From the NCBI GenBank assembly GCA_024275615.1, contig JAJRYU010000067.1, positions 1 to 11,436 of the forward strand: a stretch of 11,436 bases of DNA, given 5' to 3'. The notes below the pieces were generated by a model, which saw only the letters and a program-made list of their open reading frames with translations, did not search any database and was not told the DNA's origin. Position 1 is the stretch's first letter; each line of letters begins with the position of its first letter. The stretch comes from Planctomycetota bacterium (GTDB taxonomy: Bacteria > Planctomycetota > GCA-002687715 > DRQF01). Positions 1-8,221 of this stretch are shown piece after piece. The position numbers and the translations under genes are program-made.

Positions 1-1092
1 AAGCGTTGGAAAACGGTCGCATCCGTTCGCGAAAGTTTCACAAATGTCATCAAGCTGCGGTTTAGAGAGACCGCCGCCCGGATTTGGCGCATTCGCGCTG
101 ACCGAATTGTCTGGGGCAACACATCTTGGATGCCGTCGGAGATCGAGTTTCAGCATCTGGGCACAAAGACCTTTGCAGCTGAACCAGACGCCATAGTCGA
201 ACAAAAGAAGATCAACAAGGCCATCGATGATGGCCAGGCATTCCTGCTGAAGAAGTTGAAAACGGACGGCCATTTCCCTTCAGGATTTCGCGAGCGCTAC
301 CCATTGGGAGTCAAGGCGCTGGGAGCTTTGGCACTGCGAAAATCGGGTCTGACTCGTAAAGACCCGATACTCCTTGATCTAACCAATCAGATGTCGAGAA
401 TGAGTCTAGACAAAACCTATAGTGTTGGTCTTTACGCCATGTTCTTGAGATCGATGAGCAAGTTCAAATACACCAAGAAAATGCAGGACATTGCCGACTG
501 GCTTTGTTCGCAACAAAGAGGCGAGGGTCTGTGGGCCTACCCCGCGGGGAAAGCCGACTTGTCGTGCACCCAATTTGCGCTTCTTGGTTTGAAGGCAGCC
601 ACAGAAGGCGGAGCCAGAGTCGAATCCAAAGTGTGGCGAAAATCTCTGGATTGGTTTCTGAAGAATGCTGAGAGGTCTGGGGGCTATCGCTATGAACCGC
701 TGCGACTCCCCAAGAATGATCCGACGACAGGCAGTATGACTGCAGCGGCGCTTGCCGGCATGAAGATCTGTGTCGACCACTTGCCAGGTGACAAGGGCCG
801 TTCGCGCACTTGGAAAAAAGTCAGCGACAAGGCCCTTGCCTGGTTAGGGCAGCGTTTTGTGGTCGAGATGAACCCCGGCAAAGGAAGTCGGCACTACTAC
901 TACCTGTATGGAATCGAGCGAGTCGGTGCCTTCTACAAAATTCGACGTATCGGAGGTAGGCTTTGGTACGCTACGGGCGCGCGCCACTTGCTCGAATTCC
1001 AGCTCAAAAATGGCGCGTGGAAGAACTCCTATTTTGAGGAAACTTGTTACGCCCTCCTCTTTCTTAATCGAGCCAGCACAACCGGCGAATAA
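1..1092 (+). CDS. Discoidin + squalene-cyclase-like toroid protein, 5'-partial
   Basis: The reading frame is open from the first base. Codons before the ATG at 130 encode KRWKTVASVRESF..., which aligns with the end of the second discoidin domain of the next gene (RRWKSIGKEEGNF...; both share a WRIR segment). The ATG at 130 is therefore internal and the true start lies outside the window. After a short linker, a prenyltransferase/squalene-oxidase-repeat toroid runs to the stop, with QW-like repeats (QQRGEGLW, FQLKNGAW) and family-typical segments such as GSMTAAALA, HYYYLYGIERVG and EETCYALLFL. No DxDD motif of squalene-hopene cyclase is seen, so a genuine cyclase activity is not supported. The downstream paralog, 29 bp away, has an export signal; this one is presumably exported too, but its N-terminus is missing. 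The role is unknown; ligand or surface binding is a guess from the domains. Confidence 0.85.
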   Translation, partial: KRWKTVASVRESFTNVIKLRFRETAARIWRIRADRIVWGNTSWMPSEIEFQHLGTKTFAAEPDAIVEQKKINKAIDDGQAFLLKKLKTDGHFPSGFRERYPLGVKALGALALRKSGLTRKDPILLDLTNQMSRMSLDKTYSVGLYAMFLRSMSKFKYTKKMQDIADWLCSQQRGEGLWAYPAGKADLSCTQFALLGLKAATEGGARVESKVWRKSLDWFLKNAERSGGYRYEPLRLPKNDPTTGSMTAAALAGMKICVDHLPGDKGRSRTWKKVSDKALAWLGQRFVVEMNPGKGSRHYYYLYGIERVGAFYKIRRIGGRLWYATGARHLLEFQLKNGAWKNSYFEETCYALLFLNRASTTGE

Positions 1093-1108
1093 GAAAACGC
1101 CATGCACC

Positions 1109-1114
1109 AAGGAG
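1109..1114 (+). promoter_or_regulatory. Ribosome binding site deciding a TTG start
   Basis: AAGGAG lies 7 bases upstream of TTG at 1122. The nearby ATG at 1102 opens a different frame that soon stops (TGA about 25 codons on), so TTG is the supported start. The TTG frame begins directly with a signal peptide, which agrees. Confidence 0.75.
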
Positions 1115-1121
1115 TAGAGCC

Positions 1122-2945
1122 TTGTATCGCTCTCTTTGCCAAACAACCAAGGCTATCATTGCCGCCACGACATTGACGATCTTGGCGCAAATCTCGTCTG
1201 CGCAAACTTACGAAGCATCGAGTTTTCAATCGGCAAGACTCCAGCCAAGAGCTGCGTTTGACGGCGACATGAACTCGCGCTGGTCTGCGGATTTCAAGAG
1301 CAAAACGGCGTGGATCCAGATTACTTACGCCAAGAAAATGAAGTTCAAGAGTGTCACGATCAGGAGCGGAATTCGCGACTTGCGCGGTGCTCCGAAGGAC
1401 TTTGACATCTTGGCAGGTGAACCAGGAAAACTAAGACTTCTCAAATCAATCGCAGGCAATTCGAAAGACGATCAGACTTTCACGTTTTCTAGTAAGTCTG
1501 CTCGATGCTGGCGCATCGCCATCAAGAGTCGGATCAATCCTAGATGGTCGCCAACGATCAGCGAGATCATCTGGGGAGGAGGCGGGAAGTCATCAAAACT
1601 CGACGACAAAGAGGAAGCTGGCGGCGGCAGCGGCCCCAAGTATTCGGCCTGGACAAGGAGCCGCGGAAGAAACGGGATCGCCTTGGCGTTCGATGGCGAC
1701 ATAAAAAGCCGTTTTGAAGCTAATAAGAAAGGTGCCGATGGTTGGATCGAAGTCAATTTTCAAGACAACATGACATTCGACGCCCTGCTCATGCGCCATA
1801 CGTCTGAGTCCGGTCGCGGGGTACCTAGGGACTTCACTGTTCAGATCAAGAAAGGACGACGGTGGAAAAGCATCGGCAAAGAAGAAGGTAATTTTACTAA
1901 CCAACCAAAATTGCGATTCCCGGCAATCACGGCGAAGGACTGGCGCATTCGAGTCGACAAGTTGGTCGATGATCGAAGCTACTGGAGCCCTGCCGAAATC
2001 AAGTTCATGAATCTGGGCGAAGTCGACTTTGTGCCCGAACCAGAAGCCAAAGTAAAACAGGTTCGAATCAACAAAGCCATTGATGATGGCATTGAGTGGT
2101 TGAAGAAGAAACAAAAGCCCAACGGCAATTTCCCGTCGAAATCAGCCAAAGAGTTCCCCATGGGCGTCATGGCGCTCGGCGCCCTTGCCTTGCGAAAATC
2201 GGGTTTGGACCGTGACGATGCCATCATCCAAGATTTTGTCACTCGTATCTCTAAATTCGAATTGACGAAGACATACAGTGTGGCTTTGTACGCCATGTTC
2301 TTGAGCTCCGTCAGCACCAAGAGATACGCTGACAAATTGCAAACCCTGGCTAACTGGATCATCCAACAACAAGGGCCAGAAGGCCTATGGGGTTACCCAA
2401 CAGGGCGCGTTGACTTATCCAATGCTCAATACGCCCTCTTGGGCCTGAAGGCATGCGTCGCCGGGGGTGCCAAAGTCGAGAAGAAGGTCTGGCAGAAAGC
2501 ATGGGATTGGTTCCTCAAGCATCCAGAGAAAAACGGTGGGTTTCACTACGTGCCAACGAAGAAAGTCAAGATCGATCCCATCACCGGCAGCATGACTGCT
2601 GCTGCCCTCGCCTGTCTAAAGATCTGCGCCAACCAACTCCCAAAGGATAAGAATCGCCTCCGTCGCTCCAAAACTGTGACCAAGGCGGCTTTGGAATGGC
2701 TGGGCAAGCATTTCGTCGCCGAAATGAATCCAGGGAGTGGGCGCAGCCACTATTACTATCTCTATGGCGTCGAGAGAGTTGGCTCCTACTATCGCCTGCG
2801 ACGCTTAGGAGGGAAACCTTGGTACATGAGTGGCGCCAAACTGCTTGTCGAGAAGCAATTTTCGAACGGCTCATGGCACAACAACTTCGAAGATACGTGC
2901 TTTGCCCTTCTCTTTCTGCGCCGCGCAAGTTCTACCGGTGGTTAG
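1122..2945 (+). CDS. Exported two-discoidin + squalene-cyclase-like toroid protein
   Basis: 607 residues from a TTG start with a good Shine-Dalgarno. Residues 1-27 look like a Sec signal peptide (basic start, hydrophobic core, cleavage near SSA|QT). Two F5/8C-like discoidin domains follow at about 28-152 and 174-298. They are internal repeats: each has AFDGD near its start and a RGxPxDF segment, and they are joined by a Gly-rich charged linker. From about 310 to 607 lies an alpha-toroid of the prenyltransferase/squalene-oxidase-repeat class with QW-like motifs (Q331-F337, QQGPEGLW at 416-423, QFSNGSW at 579-585) and EDTCFALLFL near the end. DxDD is absent, so cyclase chemistry is not supported. 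The gene is a tandem paralog of the preceding one and probably co-transcribed with it. Discoidin folds commonly bind carbohydrate or lipid head groups; a surface-binding role here is inference. The function is not known. Confidence 0.88.
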   Translation: MYRSLCQTTKAIIAATTLTILAQISSAQTYEASSFQSARLQPRAAFDGDMNSRWSADFKSKTAWIQITYAKKMKFKSVTIRSGIRDLRGAPKDFDILAGEPGKLRLLKSIAGNSKDDQTFTFSSKSARCWRIAIKSRINPRWSPTISEIIWGGGGKSSKLDDKEEAGGGSGPKYSAWTRSRGRNGIALAFDGDIKSRFEANKKGADGWIEVNFQDNMTFDALLMRHTSESGRGVPRDFTVQIKKGRRWKSIGKEEGNFTNQPKLRFPAITAKDWRIRVDKLVDDRSYWSPAEIKFMNLGEVDFVPEPEAKVKQVRINKAIDDGIEWLKKKQKPNGNFPSKSAKEFPMGVMALGALALRKSGLDRDDAIIQDFVTRISKFELTKTYSVALYAMFLSSVSTKRYADKLQTLANWIIQQQGPEGLWGYPTGRVDLSNAQYALLGLKACVAGGAKVEKKVWQKAWDWFLKHPEKNGGFHYVPTKKVKIDPITGSMTAAALACLKICANQLPKDKNRLRRSKTVTKAALEWLGKHFVAEMNPGSGRSHYYYLYGVERVGSYYRLRRLGGKPWYMSGAKLLVEKQFSNGSWHNNFEDTCFALLFLRRASSTGG

Positions 2946-3198
2946 TCGATCGGCAAATGAGACGGGCTGCGGGGCCTAATCCTGCCCATTGACGCCCCAA
3001 GCATTCTGAGAATCATCTGCAACAATCAGCAATCGAATAGACGCACCACCTGTCCCTCCAGGCTCTTATGCTCCAGGCGTGTAATAGGAGAAAGCGTGTG
3101 GATGGCTCACGTCACCGGTCGTTCTTGTGCGAACGGCAGCCACTGACGTGGCAAGACCATATGCGGCCATCCTGGCTCTAACATAAGTCGAGGTCAAT
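2946..3198. other. Intergenic region, no gene seen
   Basis: These 253 bases separate the toroid genes from the nuclease pair. I see no convincing coding frame, tRNA or consensus promoter. An 8-base direct repeat, CTCCAGGC (3056-3063 and 3071-3078), and a strong dyad (3108-3150, listed separately) are the only structures. The promoter of the nuclease operon must lie here or upstream, but I cannot place it. Confidence 0.6.
3108..3150 (+). repeat. Imperfect inverted repeat / stem-loop upstream of nuclease operon
   Basis: The outer arms CACGTCA (3108-3114) and TGACGTG (3144-3150) are perfectly complementary. The inner arms GTCGTTC (3118-3124) and GAACGGC (3131-3137) pair with one G-U and enclose a 6-base loop, giving a two-part hairpin. 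No T-run follows, so it is not a canonical intrinsic terminator. It ends 48 bases before the nuclease start, so it could be a 5'-leader structure or a dyad operator. Function unknown. Confidence 0.55.
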
Positions 3199-4605
3199 AT
3201 GAGACTTAGATTCCTTCATCTGGCAGACTTGCACTTGGGGTGCAAAAACTTCTACTTGGCCGAGAAAGCGCGCGAGCGCACCGAAGAATTCCGGCTTGCG
3301 TTCCGGGATGCTGTCGAATTTGCTCTGGACCGAGCGAATGACATCGACGGAGTCTTGCTCGCTGGAAACATCTTCGAATACCATCGCCCTGACCAAGAGT
3401 TGTGGAGCTTCACCAAGGGTCTCATTTCCCGTCTGCTGGCCAAGGACATTCTCGTCGCCGCGGTACCCGGAAACCACGACAGCTATGCCTACAAGAACTC
3501 CGTCTACCGCACCGAGCGTCTCCCTGGCGTTGAACTTTTCCTTAACACGGAACCGGCCGCACCCCGAGTCCACCAGATCGGCGACAAGAAGGTGTTCTTG
3601 TATGGTATGGCTTATGTGCCGGGCCAAACACCAAACCCCGTGCCCCCTCTTAAACGCGTTGATGAAAAAGGCATTCACATCGCCCTGCTTCACGGCAAGT
3701 TGAACAAGAGCGACACAGACGAAGAGAGTCACAACGTTGTCCACGACCGGGAAGCTCTAAGTTCTCAGGGATTTGACTACGTCGCTTTGGGCGGCCACCG
3801 CACTTTCCATGAAGAGAAAATCGGCAGCACAACTTTCGTCTATCCGGGTTCCCTTGAAGGCCGCGGATTCGACCTAACCGAAGTTGGCCCCAAAGGCCCT
3901 GTAGTCGTCGAATTCGATGATCATGGCGTCCACGTCGAGCGACTTATTCGCAACAAGAAGTCAATTGAGTGCATCGATCTTGACCTCCGCCAAGAGCGAA
4001 TTACGGATGCCGCCGCCTTGAAGGAAGCGCTCACTTCCCTCAGTGGTGGCGATCGAATTGTCCGCGTCACCCTCACAGGCACGGCGGAATTCGTGGCCAG
4101 CCTGGACGACATTCAAGAAGAACTGGAAGACTCCTTTTTCTTCTTAGAAATCGTCGACGAATCGGGCCTCATCGACAGCGCGCTTTTGCGAAAGATCGAG
4201 AGCGAGAACACAATCCGAGGCTATTTCGTTCGTAAACTCGCCACGGAAATCGAGTCCATCAAGGCCAAGATCGTCAAAAAGGGTCAGACGAACTCCTTGA
4301 TGCGCGATCTGGCGATTCATGAGAAAGCCATGAAGATGGGCGTCGAACAATTCGTCGAAGAAGAAACACCCGCGGATTCCATTTACTCGTTGATTCCAGA
4401 TTCCGACGAAACCGTTGCCGGTGAAGCCATTCGACAAGCCGTCGGCGTCACCGACCTGGAAGAAAAGATCAAAGCCATGCTCGAGCATCGGCGCAAGAAA
4501 AGCCAAGAAGTTCCAGCTCCTCTTGATGCGCCCCAGGCGAATGGCCAAAACGGTGCGATTCACAGTGCTGAAGCTGAACTTGAGATTGAAGAGGAACAAG
4601 CATGA
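3199..4605 (+). CDS. SbcD/YhaO-type DNA repair metallophosphoesterase
   Basis: 468 residues; GAGGT precedes the ATG by 4 bases. The N-terminal calcineurin-like phosphoesterase domain shows motif I D10-L-H12-L-G, motif III GNHD (91-94) and a later LLHGK (H165), in the order of SbcD/Mre11/YhaO nucleases. Two positions are odd. The segment that normally reads GDxF, whose Asp bridges the two metals in Mre11, reads GNIF here (N57, codon AAC). The usual GHxH reads GGHRTFH (H200, H204). The C-terminal half (about 255-468) looks like a capping or partner-binding region and ends in an acidic tail. The stop overlaps the ATPase start as ATGA, so the two are translationally coupled and very likely form a complex processing DNA ends in the cytoplasm. 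Nuclease activity should not be assumed, given N57. The family call is firm; the exact subfamily (SbcD versus YhaO) is less so. Confidence 0.88.
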   Translation: MRLRFLHLADLHLGCKNFYLAEKARERTEEFRLAFRDAVEFALDRANDIDGVLLAGNIFEYHRPDQELWSFTKGLISRLLAKDILVAAVPGNHDSYAYKNSVYRTERLPGVELFLNTEPAAPRVHQIGDKKVFLYGMAYVPGQTPNPVPPLKRVDEKGIHIALLHGKLNKSDTDEESHNVVHDREALSSQGFDYVALGGHRTFHEEKIGSTTFVYPGSLEGRGFDLTEVGPKGPVVVEFDDHGVHVERLIRNKKSIECIDLDLRQERITDAAALKEALTSLSGGDRIVRVTLTGTAEFVASLDDIQEELEDSFFFLEIVDESGLIDSALLRKIESENTIRGYFVRKLATEIESIKAKIVKKGQTNSLMRDLAIHEKAMKMGVEQFVEEETPADSIYSLIPDSDETVAGEAIRQAVGVTDLEEKIKAMLEHRRKKSQEVPAPLDAPQANGQNGAIHSAEAELEIEEEQA

Positions 4606-6821
4606 GAATCGAACGCCTCAAGATAAACGGTTTCGGAAGCTTCAATCGTGGTATCGAAATCGACTTCAGCAATGACAGGTTGAGTCTCGTCATTGGCCGC
4701 AACGAAGCGGGAAAATCAACCATCATGAGCGCCATTTTTGGCATTCTCTTTGGTTTCAAAGACAATAATCTCAAGAACAAATTCGAACCATGGGATCGAC
4801 ACGATGACTACTCCGGCGAAGTGGAGATTCGCAAGGAGGACGGTAGTTTGGTCATCATCCGTCGAGATTTCAGCGACAATACTGCTGAGGTTCTGGAGAA
4901 ATCTGGGGAGCAATGGACTTCCGTTTTTCTGGGAAGCGCAAACCCCCGGGGACATACGGATGAAGACATCGAATTCTACCAGCGCTTAGAACAAGCTGTC
5001 GGTTTTCAAGATGAAGCCGTATTTCGTGGCACTGTTTTCGTCGGCCAAAGTGCATTGCAGACGTCGATCACCGATCAAATCCGCAAATTAGTTTCAGGGT
5101 CAACAAGCACGGATTTCAAGGGTGTCCTCCACGACCTGCACGCAAAGTTCTCCGAACTTACGATGGAGAATCCATGGGGCCAAACGTCGAAGGCCAAGCC
5201 TCGCAAATTGGAAAAACTAAAGACTGGTGTCGAAACCAAGATCGCGCGTTTGGAAGAAGCACGTGTCAATTTTCTTCAAACAATGACGCTTGAGCAGGAA
5301 GTCAAGAAACTCGAAGAGAAGCAGACGGACAACCAGGACAAGCTAAAGAGCGATCAAAAAACACTCACCCATTTCGAGAGATTCTGCAAGCTGGTCAAGG
5401 ACCGTGAAGCCGCCAAAATTCGTTTCGATGAATCCGACAAACGACGTTCCACCTACATTGAAATGAAAAATGGTGTCCTCACGATTGACAAAGAGATCAA
5501 GAGCGAACTCTCTCACTTCACGAAAGTCGGCGATTCATTTCCAGAACTGGTCACTCGACTCAAGGCAGAAACGGAAGAACTGGAATCTGAAGAGCTCTTT
5601 TGTTCTCGTGACAAGGACCTCTTGCGTCACTTGAAACCTCAACCCAACAACAAACTGGGTGCCATCTTGGGGCTCGGTGGAATCGCCGTTGGTGCGTTGA
5701 CGATGCAGAGTTTGGGTCCTACCGTCGGTGGGGTCTTGATGGCGGTGGGTGGTCTTGGTCTTTTCTTCGGCGGTCGAATGCTGGGCACAGGCTTCAGAGA
5801 ACGAAAAGAAGAGTTGGAAAACTCCATCAAGGAGCGAACTGCACAAGTTCGCAAGCGTAACACCTCAATTGAGAGTCTCATTGCTCAAAGCAACGGCGTT
5901 TTGGGTAGAGGTGACCCCGACCAAATCTTGGAGCGCTATCGCCGGTTCAAGAATTTGATGGAAGAACGCCGTGAACGTATCTCCGGCATGAAAGTGCTTG
6001 GGGATTGGGGTGAGATCGACTCGACATACCAAAGAACTGCAGAAGAAAACTTAAGATGCAACGGCCTGATGGAGCTGGTTCTTGAGGATGCACCCTTTCT
6101 GAGCGCAATGGCCGAAGACAAGATGGCAATCGCCACAAATATGGAAGAACTCAAACGCCGCATCGACTTCTTGGCTGAGGAGATTGAAGTCACTCGTGAA
6201 GTACTCACCGACGCCAAGATAAGCTTGGCCCAAGCAAGTGCAGACGTCGACTACGACCTCCCTGCATTGGAAGAATCAGTCCTTACCGAAGGGCGCCAAG
6301 TCAGGCGACTTGAGGACGAACGTGATGCCTTGCGAATCGTCATTGACACTCTTGACGAGTGCGTTACCGAGTTCCAAGAAGGTGACCTGACCAAGCTCTC
6401 AGAAGAAGTGTCAGAGATCTTCCGCGGTATCACAAGCAATCGCTATACCCGTGTAACTTTGTCGCCCAACATGGAACCCATGTTGACGAAATACGACAAC
6501 ACCCACATTCAACCGGACGACCTCTCGCAAGGAACCCAAGACCAACTGTATTTCGCCATGCGGGTCGCCATCGCCAGGCATTTGTCGAAACAGGTGTCTT
6601 TGCCGTTCTTTCTCGATGATCCCTTTGTCAACTTTGACAGAGAACGCCTAGATGTAACCAAGGAAATGCTCGACAGCTTGAACGATCACCAAATTGTCTT
6701 GGTTACATGCGACCGCGACTATGAAGCATGGACTGACAAGGTCCTGGACTTAGATACGGCTCGGGCCGAAGCCATGGCCGATCCGAACGTGGCTCTTAGG
6801 CTGAGCGCGAACTCCAACTAG
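4602..6821 (+). CDS. SbcC/YhaN-type ABC/SMC-like ATPase with membrane-like hairpin
   Basis: 739 residues. The N-terminal half-ATPase has the Walker A GRNEAGKST (32-40), where NEAGKS is typical of YhaN/RecF-like AAA domains. The C-terminal half carries an ABC signature, LSQGTQDQLY (641-650), then Walker B LPFFLDDPF (667-675) with a D-loop FVNFD. Between them lie two charged coiled-coil stretches (about 200-345 and 397-600). These flank a Gly-rich hydrophobic double segment (352-395) that could form a membrane hairpin. No CxxC zinc hook is present, which separates it from Rad50 and classical SbcC and favours the YhaN type, although it is shorter than B. subtilis YhaN (about 960 residues). It starts inside the nuclease stop (ATGA), with GAGGAA upstream. 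Inferred role: ATP-driven partner of the upstream phosphoesterase in DNA-end repair, possibly near the membrane. Confidence 0.88.
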   Translation: MRIERLKINGFGSFNRGIEIDFSNDRLSLVIGRNEAGKSTIMSAIFGILFGFKDNNLKNKFEPWDRHDDYSGEVEIRKEDGSLVIIRRDFSDNTAEVLEKSGEQWTSVFLGSANPRGHTDEDIEFYQRLEQAVGFQDEAVFRGTVFVGQSALQTSITDQIRKLVSGSTSTDFKGVLHDLHAKFSELTMENPWGQTSKAKPRKLEKLKTGVETKIARLEEARVNFLQTMTLEQEVKKLEEKQTDNQDKLKSDQKTLTHFERFCKLVKDREAAKIRFDESDKRRSTYIEMKNGVLTIDKEIKSELSHFTKVGDSFPELVTRLKAETEELESEELFCSRDKDLLRHLKPQPNNKLGAILGLGGIAVGALTMQSLGPTVGGVLMAVGGLGLFFGGRMLGTGFRERKEELENSIKERTAQVRKRNTSIESLIAQSNGVLGRGDPDQILERYRRFKNLMEERRERISGMKVLGDWGEIDSTYQRTAEENLRCNGLMELVLEDAPFLSAMAEDKMAIATNMEELKRRIDFLAEEIEVTREVLTDAKISLAQASADVDYDLPALEESVLTEGRQVRRLEDERDALRIVIDTLDECVTEFQEGDLTKLSEEVSEIFRGITSNRYTRVTLSPNMEPMLTKYDNTHIQPDDLSQGTQDQLYFAMRVAIARHLSKQVSLPFFLDDPFVNFDRERLDVTKEMLDSLNDHQIVLVTCDRDYEAWTDKVLDLDTARAEAMADPNVALRLSANSN

Positions 6822-6822
6822 G

Positions 6823-8187
6823 TTATCGTGGGCCGTAGTCCTTTCCTTCGCCCCTTTCCAGGAGTTTCTGGAATGGGGTCAAGGAGCGCATGAATTGGTG
6901 GCGCAAGCGTTCTTCTGCGGTGATGGGCAAGACATCAGGCTGCATTCCTCGAGGTGGTCTTGAGTAGACCTCAAGGACAGAAGCCACGTAGTCCTCAAAA
7001 AGAGGGATCGAATTGGGCACCGCCCTTTTGCTCTCGGCATAAAGAGATGGGTCATCGACAAAGGCCCCCAACGCACGCGTCAGGCTGCCGACGTCGTTCA
7101 CTTCAAACAAGCGCCCTGCTCTTCCTGCGCGCTCTTTGAAAGCCCCCAAATTGGGGACGATGACAGGAACACCCAACTCGAATGCCTCGTCTAGGACCAT
7201 GCCATAGGTCTCGATGCACAAGCTTGGAAAAACCGCCGCATCGATTTCCGCCGCCACAATGTCTTGATACTCAAAGTGCCCATGAAAAGTGACATTCAAC
7301 CTTTGAGCCGCATCAACAAGTGCTGCTTCTCTTTCGGGAAGATCACAGGCTCCAAAGACGTGCAACTCGATGGCTCGAGACCCGCTCTCTCGTCCTCGCG
7401 TCAGGCCACCAAAGGCAGTCACCAAGAGTTCTACACCTTTGCGATGAGTAATACTGCCCCAATATGCCAAACGAAAAACACCATCATGAGTTTCGGGTTT
7501 CAAAGCACGAGAAGGAAAGACTCGATTGTGACCGAAGGGAATCACGTCAATACTGTCGGCCAACTCGGGCACCGCAAGTCCATCCAGAACGATGGCCTTT
7601 ACTGCTTGTGAAGCACAAAGAACCGCATGAGCGCAAGAAATTTCACTGCGACTACTGCGAGCAAAAAACTCAAGCTCACGGCTCGTCTCAGCGTCGGACA
7701 TCCAGGGCCATCGGGGGGCACAGTGCAGGCAGTTTGCCGGGCTCAGTGTCTCGAAACAGGGAGTCTCGTCTGGTTTCATGCGAAACCCTCGTGGACAACT
7801 TGTGGCGAGATCGTGGAGGGTAATGACGAGCTTGAATCCGGCCTCGGTGATGCGACGCCCCAAGTCTTGGCTGAGCCGAATCCAGTGATGGAGATGCACG
7901 ACGTCGGGATTCAGTTCCAGAAGTTTCTCGACGATAAGATCAGCCATCTGCGGACAGAACATTCGGTCCCACGCATCAAAAGAGAGGTCTTGACGATGAA
8001 CCCGAAAAATGTCGAAGCCTTCGAGCTGCTCCATGGCACCGCCAACGTTTTCCCAAGGAGAAAGGCTGCCAGCGATAAGGAAAACATCGTGTCCTTTTTC
8101 TTTCTGGCCTCGGGCAAGAGACAAGACATGACTTTCGACCCCGCCGTGAGTCTCTGGCGGCAACTGATGCGCGATGTGGACAATCAT
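6823..8187 (-). CDS. GT4-family glycosyltransferase
   Basis: 454 residues, ATG at 8187. An in-frame TGA lies a few codons upstream with no other start codon between, which fixes the start; the nearest GGGGAG is 12 bases away, a weak spacing. The N-terminal Rossmann half has HGGVESH (14-20) and LHDLATSCPRG (124-134), with a Cys group (C131, C144, C153, C156; CxxC at 153-156) that recurs in GT4 enzymes. The C-terminal half has GSITHRKGVE (244-253) and the retaining GT-B EX7E motif ETYGMVLDE (E326, E334). It probably transfers a nucleotide-sugar-derived residue in cell-surface glycan synthesis; the acceptor and sugar cannot be read. It follows the OxyR gene by 34 bp on the same strand, so co-transcription is possible. 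Its stop lies 1 bp from the stop of the convergent ATPase gene. Confidence 0.88.
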   Translation of the reverse strand: MIVHIAHQLPPETHGGVESHVLSLARGQKEKGHDVFLIAGSLSPWENVGGAMEQLEGFDIFRVHRQDLSFDAWDRMFCPQMADLIVEKLLELNPDVVHLHHWIRLSQDLGRRITEAGFKLVITLHDLATSCPRGFRMKPDETPCFETLSPANCLHCAPRWPWMSDAETSRELEFFARSSRSEISCAHAVLCASQAVKAIVLDGLAVPELADSIDVIPFGHNRVFPSRALKPETHDGVFRLAYWGSITHRKGVELLVTAFGGLTRGRESGSRAIELHVFGACDLPEREAALVDAAQRLNVTFHGHFEYQDIVAAEIDAAVFPSLCIETYGMVLDEAFELGVPVIVPNLGAFKERAGRAGRLFEVNDVGSLTRALGAFVDDPSLYAESKRAVPNSIPLFEDYVASVLEVYSRPPRGMQPDVLPITAEERLRHQFMRSLTPFQKLLERGEGKDYGPR

Positions 8188-8221
8188 TGTTGGTGAAGTC
8201 TCCCCATGTCCTTGTCATAAG

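Noticed and set aside
130..132. ATG as start of the first gene
   Set aside because: The frame is open to base 1 and the upstream codons match the discoidin domain of the tandem paralog.
1593..2114. 173-codon open frame on the minus strand opposite the second discoidin domain
   Set aside because: The sense strand encodes clear repeated domains; the antisense peptide shows no recognisable motif and no ribosome site.
1122..2945. True terpene or squalene cyclase activity
   Set aside because: The QW-like repeats are present but no DxDD acid motif is seen, and the protein is exported.
4602..6821. Classical Rad50/SbcC zinc hook
   Set aside because: No CxxC occurs between the coiled coils; a hydrophobic hairpin is there instead.
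7627..8196. 189-codon open frame on the plus strand opposite the glycosyltransferase
   Set aside because: It is antisense to a well-supported GT4 gene, has no family signal, and its composition looks like a shadow frame.
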